Shown here: piece after piece, positions 20,355 through 23,135 of the stretch
Position numbering within the stretch: the stretch's first letter is position 1
Layout of the letters: every line of letters starts with the position of its first letter
Origin: a virus
Length of the DNA stretch: 23,135 nt
Virus record (IMG/VR): IMGVR_UViG_3300029448_000066
Span: 24,065-47,199 of that record
Strand: one strand, 5' to 3'
Made by a program: the position numbers and the translations under genes
Notes under the pieces: generated by a model
What the model was told of the DNA's origin: nothing
The model's input: the letters and a program-made list of their open reading frames with translations, nothing else
Database searches by the model: none

Positions 20355-20505
20355 AGATATAAAATATATTAATGAAGATATAGAGGACGCTTATGATGCA
20401 AATATATATATACAAAAGATTACAAGAAGAAATAGATCTTTGGTACGGTGGACTAAATTAGGAGAAGTGATTCATGAAAAAACAAAACGATTCAAGAAAA
20501 AGTAA
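20347..20505 (+). CDS. Small basic/acidic helical protein, 52 residues
   Basis: The ATG at 20347 uses AAGGAGAAG inside the preceding gene. The N-terminal half is acidic and Tyr/Ile-rich (DEDIKYINEDIEDAYDANIY), and the C-terminus is basic (KTKRFKKK). The last 32 bases overlap the next gene in another frame. No known motif. Function unknown. Confidence 0.6.
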   Translation: MDEDIKYINEDIEDAYDANIYIQKITRRNRSLVRWTKLGEVIHEKTKRFKKK

Positions 20506-20635
20506 TCATTATAGAGCTTATAAGACTAATAAGAGCGCAATGAAAAGGCATCAAGAAGTGTTAGATAGTATACCTGAACATTGTTGGTGGTTAAGAACGT
20601 ATTTAAGAGGGATATACTTTACAAAAGGGAGATAA
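20474..20635 (+). CDS. Small basic protein, 53 residues
   Basis: The ATG at 20474 has GGAGAAG nearby upstream and lies inside the previous gene in another frame. The product is Lys/Arg/Tyr-rich (SNHYRAYKTNKSAMKRHQEV) with an aromatic stretch (HCWWLRTYLRG) near the C-terminus. Function unknown. The next gene starts directly after the stop, within the ribosome binding site region (GGGAGATAAATG). Confidence 0.55.
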   Translation: MKKQNDSRKSNHYRAYKTNKSAMKRHQEVLDSIPEHCWWLRTYLRGIYFTKGR

Positions 20636-20743
20636 ATGATAGAATATATAGAACTAGCTTTATTAATAGCTGTAATACCTTTAGTTATAGGTGTTAACAT
20701 ATTAATGTATTATGTAATAAAACAAGCAATCAACAATAAATGA
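20636..20743 (+). CDS. Tiny membrane peptide, 35 residues
   Basis: It starts at ATG 20636 after GGGAGATAA. Residues 5-27 (IELALLIAVIPLVIGVNILM) are one continuous hydrophobic segment with a short polar tail. Single-span peptides like this can act on the host inner membrane, but no function is shown. The next gene begins 9 bases later. Confidence 0.55.
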   Translation: MIEYIELALLIAVIPLVIGVNILMYYVIKQAINNK

Positions 20744-20752
20744 GGGAGATTT

Positions 20753-20956
20753 ATGGAACTAGATGAAAACATTATGCAGACTAAAACAGTCGGGCAGATA
20801 TGTGAAGTGATAGACGAGGCTATGGATGATATGCATCCGTATTCTTATGGATTTAAAAAGTTTAAAGAGATTATAGCAAAAAGAAAACGTGCTATGAATC
20901 TATTAGGGTCTTATGCAGTAAATAAAGGTCCAGCTAGGAGTGGCAAAAATGAGTGA
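20753..20956 (+). CDS. Small helical protein, 67 residues
   Basis: ATG 20753 follows GGGAGATTT. The sequence has an acidic first helix (QICEVIDEAMDDMHPYS) and a basic second helix (KKFKEIIAKRKRAMNLLGSY), and ends polar. It overlaps the start of the next gene by 8 bases. No family is recognised. Confidence 0.65.
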   Translation: MELDENIMQTKTVGQICEVIDEAMDDMHPYSYGFKKFKEIIAKRKRAMNLLGSYAVNKGPARSGKNE

Positions 20957-21188
20957 TGCGGCTTATGTCGTGTTCATCTCCCTTAAGGAGGAGGGGAAGG
21001 TCGTTGATCATCCCCTTGCTCCGCTTGATACAGAGATGGAAGCACGAGCATATAGAGATGGATATATTGATGCTATAGTTAATCACACTGAAAGAAGTGA
21101 TAGAGCTCAAGTATTCGGACTCTTTGGAATTAAAAGAGTTGGAGAAGAATTAGTAACTAATAACAAAAAAGAAGAAGGAGATGAATAA
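20949..21188 (+). CDS. Small protein, 79 residues, upstream of the beta-grasp gene
   Basis: ATG 20949 is preferred over the GTG at 20940, since AGGAG touches the GTG but is 8 bases from the ATG. The sequence has a beta-like start (SDAAYVVFISLKEEGKVVDH), then a helix (MEARAYRDGYIDAIVNHT) and a strand-like segment before a Lys/Glu-rich tail. The first 120 bases are about 49 percent GC, higher than the rest, which may mark a different origin. It overlaps the next gene by one base (TAATG). Function unknown; it could belong to the beta-grasp cluster. Confidence 0.6.
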   Translation: MSDAAYVVFISLKEEGKVVDHPLAPLDTEMEARAYRDGYIDAIVNHTERSDRAQVFGLFGIKRVGEELVTNNKKEEGDE

Positions 21189-21415
21189 TGCCTGATATTA
21201 AAATACTAGAAGGTGGTGGATTTGTAGACCATAGTGTCTCATCTACTACTGTCGGTGGACTCAAGTCAGAGAAAAATATACCTGCTGGTGCAGCAGTTTC
21301 TGTCGGAGGAAGAACAGTCAACGATGATCATCCAATAAGTGATGGTGATTTGGTGGCTGCAGTGCATAATGATAAGACTGGTGGTCTTTATTTAACACCA
21401 TTGCTAAATAAATAG
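21188..21415 (+). CDS. Beta-grasp (MoaD/ThiS/ubiquitin-like) protein, 75 residues
   Basis: After two short strand-like segments, residues 20-66 follow the MoaD/ThiS plan: TTVGGLKSEKNIPAGAAVSV, then GGRTVNDD, then ISDGDLVAAV and finally a Gly-Gly at 65-66 in DKTGG. The 'V-x-V-x-G-x-x-V-x-D-x-x-L/I-x-DGD-x-V' pattern is typical of these sulfur-carrier and ubiquitin-like folds. Unlike ThiS or MoaD it continues nine residues after Gly-Gly (LYLTPLLNK), so it would need cleavage to expose the diglycine. It starts at ATG 21188 with AAGGAG and sits before a zinc ribbon and a possible E2-like protein. The fold is likely; the role is inferred. Confidence 0.6.
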   Translation: MPDIKILEGGGFVDHSVSSTTVGGLKSEKNIPAGAAVSVGGRTVNDDHPISDGDLVAAVHNDKTGGLYLTPLLNK

Positions 21416-21431
21416 CCAGTTTGATCACGCT

Positions 21432-21463
21432 TAGGGGTCAGTTATAGCCATTTCTGGCCCCTA
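21432..21463 (+). terminator. 10-bp inverted repeat between beta-grasp and zinc-ribbon genes
   Basis: TAGGGGTCAG (21432-21441) pairs with CTGGCCCCTA (21454-21463) with one G-U pair and a 12-base loop. A run of U does not follow. It may be a weak terminator or an mRNA stabiliser in the otherwise tight cluster. Confidence 0.5.
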
Positions 21464-21481
21464 TAAATTAAGGAGATGAAT

Positions 21482-21676
21482 ATGATAGTTAATAGTGAAA
21501 GAACACATGATTGTCCTGATTGTGGACTAGATGGAACAGTAATAGAAGTAGAATTTTCTAATGGATATGCTGCTCCTACTGGCACGCCTGGAATAATGTG
21601 TCACGTTTGTAATTTTAAATTAAGTATAGAAGAAATGGAAGGAGACGACAATTGGCATCAAGTTATAACGTTATAG
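21482..21676 (+). CDS. Small zinc-ribbon protein, 64 residues
   Basis: ATG 21482 is preferred over ATG 21476, because AGGAG (21471-21475) touches the first. Residues 11-14 (CPDC) and later CHVC form two CxxC knuckles about 30 residues apart, the typical layout of a zinc ribbon (treble-clef-like) that binds nucleic acid or protein. It overlaps the next gene start by 25 bases. Treble-clef and RING-type zinc proteins occur with prokaryotic ubiquitin-like operons, but no RING spacing is seen here. Function unknown. Confidence 0.65.
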   Translation: MIVNSERTHDCPDCGLDGTVIEVEFSNGYAAPTGTPGIMCHVCNFKLSIEEMEGDDNWHQVITL

Positions 21677-23135
21677 ATTCCTTTGAAAACTGGAATCCAA
21701 ACATTCAAAGCCTTGCAGATCGGCTATTAATAGGTCCGCAAAGAGATTTATTGGAAAAAGTTCAAAATCTAAACAATAGACATGGGTTAAACTTAAATAT
21801 AACAAGAACATATCGCTGGTCACCAGGATATATGGATCAAATTAAAGACTTTATGGTTGATAAATATCTACAAAAGCATATGAAACGTAAAATATCTACA
21901 TTCTTTAAGCAAATAGATGAGAAATCTTGGATGTTAAACGGTTTATCAAGAACATTAAATCAAATTGATAATACTATGGCAGAGAAAAGGAGAACTAGAG
22001 CTGTATTTCAAGATAATTCTGATATTATAGAGGATAGATGGGAGATATTACACAAAATAATAGTTAAAGAGACTAAAAAAGTCACAAATACTATGGAACA
22101 TATTCAATTTAATACAGAAGTTTTAGAATCTGAGAATCAAAAGACTGCAATATCATTTACATGGGCATTTCCAGAGATGGATATGAATATATTTGTAGGA
22201 CAAGAGTATTTTCCTGTAGAGATGGGTAAAGTAGAGGTTAATATCACGTTTGATATAGATGATTTAGTTACTCAATTATGTAATGATGGGCTGGTACAGT
22301 TTGTAACTATAGGTGATGATGAAAATTGTGGTATAAGATTTTCTAATTTATCTAGAGGAAGTAGCTATGGTAGAATAGCAGGATGGTATGAACCTAAGTA
22401 TATAGGTGGACAGTCTAGATTATTGCATCCATTTATTAGTGCTTATGCTAATGATATAAGAAGAATCGATGGTAATCCATTCACTAGTACATGTTTAGGT
22501 GATTTGACAGGGAGAATATGGTCTGAATTATCAGAGATGGACTTATTATCAGTAACATTAACACTTCAACAATGGTTGACAACGTTTAATGCTAGAGATA
22601 CTAGGCCATTAAATAATGTTAGAACAACTTTCTGGGGTTTACCAGAGCGACTTAATAATGATACGTTTCTTAATGTATATTCTATGAATCCAGATAGTTG
22701 TGGTTATCCTGATTCTGATTATCAGCATTATGAAAGTGGAGAAGAAGCTAGAGCAGCTGGATTTAATAATAGTTATTGCGATACAATCAATTGTGAATTA
22801 GCAGAGCATTGTGATTACTATAACTTTATTGAAGGAACTGAAGGTATGGCAACACCAGCAGAAGAACCATTAGCAGATGATCGAGATGCTGATAATATAC
22901 ATGGTGGTGAATATGCTCAAACACATACAGTTGATAGAGATGACGAAGCTGAGATTGAAGAAATTAATAGAGTCAATATAGAGAATGGCTTAGTTGATCC
23001 TGAAGTAACTGCTAATTATCAAGAAGAGATGGACAGGATAAATGGTGACGATCCAATGAGTGTTCCATTACCTGAAGATCCATTAACTGAAGAACAAATG
23101 TTAGAACAATTAATCAGACAACAATATCGAGTAAT
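21652..23135 (+). CDS. Long protein with a possible E2-like (UBC) segment, TTG start, cut by window edge
   Basis: The frame is open for 494 codons to the right edge. It starts at TTG 21652, which has AAGGAG seven bases upstream, and there is no other ATG, GTG or TTG back to the stop at 21616. Residues about 1-160 are helical and charged. Residues about 165-335 are beta-rich and contain RLLHPFISAYAND (H259-P260), then TSTCLGDLTG (C281), then SEMDLLSVTLTLQQWLTTFN. The order His-Pro, then Cys-Leu-Gly, then a helix resembles E2 conjugating enzymes and their prokaryotic relatives. The His-Pro to Cys distance is longer than usual. C350, C376, C381, H386 and C387 may bind metal, and the tail is acidic. 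Confidence 0.55.
   Translation, partial: MASSYNVIDSFENWNPNIQSLADRLLIGPQRDLLEKVQNLNNRHGLNLNITRTYRWSPGYMDQIKDFMVDKYLQKHMKRKISTFFKQIDEKSWMLNGLSRTLNQIDNTMAEKRRTRAVFQDNSDIIEDRWEILHKIIVKETKKVTNTMEHIQFNTEVLESENQKTAISFTWAFPEMDMNIFVGQEYFPVEMGKVEVNITFDIDDLVTQLCNDGLVQFVTIGDDENCGIRFSNLSRGSSYGRIAGWYEPKYIGGQSRLLHPFISAYANDIRRIDGNPFTSTCLGDLTGRIWSELSEMDLLSVTLTLQQWLTTFNARDTRPLNNVRTTFWGLPERLNNDTFLNVYSMNPDSCGYPDSDYQHYESGEEARAAGFNNSYCDTINCELAEHCDYYNFIEGTEGMATPAEEPLADDRDADNIHGGEYAQTHTVDRDDEAEIEEINRVNIENGLVDPEVTANYQEEMDRINGDDPMSVPLPEDPLTEEQMLEQLIRQQYRV

Overview
The window is a piece of an AT-rich tailed double-stranded DNA phage genome (Caudoviricetes). The evidence is a compact, almost gapless late block holding small and large terminase subunits, a long P22-type portal, a scaffold, a major capsid protein and a lysozyme, followed by an opposite-strand block of very small genes. 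The portal type suggests a podovirus-like particle, but no tail tube, sheath or tape measure gene is in the window, so morphology is open. The basic protein at 15696-15977 resembles a family I recall from marine phages, so an aquatic phage is likely. Nothing identifies the host. I found no tRNA, integrase, insertion sequence or CRISPR array.

Positions 1-18210 read leftward (minus strand). In transcription order: two tiny membrane proteins, a small acidic protein, two paralogous beta-rich proteins, small coiled-coil and basic proteins (one ORF interrupted by an in-frame TGA), small terminase, a Gly-rich protein, a Cys-rich zinc protein, a probable pre-toxin/ADP-ribosyltransferase, large terminase, an unknown virion-type protein, lysozyme, a separate peptidoglycan-binding protein, small structural proteins, portal, scaffold, major capsid protein, candidate decoration proteins, candidate head-to-tail connectors, more small structural proteins, a holin-like peptide and the start of a metallophosphoesterase cut by the left edge. 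Many neighbours overlap as TAATG or ATGA. Two sigma70-like promoters (18232-18261 and 17889-17917) face this block, and a hairpin sequesters the major capsid ribosome binding site.

Positions 18211-18399 are a divergent intergenic region. From 18400 to the right edge the genes read rightward. Most are 35-90 residues, several are single-span membrane peptides, and they are interleaved with RNA-like structure: two hairpins with different stems but the same 8-nt loop, a 100-nt nested-stem candidate RNA (19434-19533) and a roughly 290-nt non-coding stretch (19911-20207).

The most interesting part is the right end. A tight gene string encodes a beta-grasp (MoaD/ThiS/ubiquitin-like) protein with a Gly-Gly nine residues from its C-terminus, a two-CxxC zinc ribbon protein, and a long protein starting with TTG that runs off the edge. 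The long protein carries a His-Pro then Cys-Leu-Gly arrangement reminiscent of E2 ubiquitin-conjugating enzymes. Together they could be part of a phage-encoded ubiquitin-like conjugation system. This is inference from sequence patterns; E1-like (ThiF) and JAB peptidase partners would have to lie beyond the right edge.
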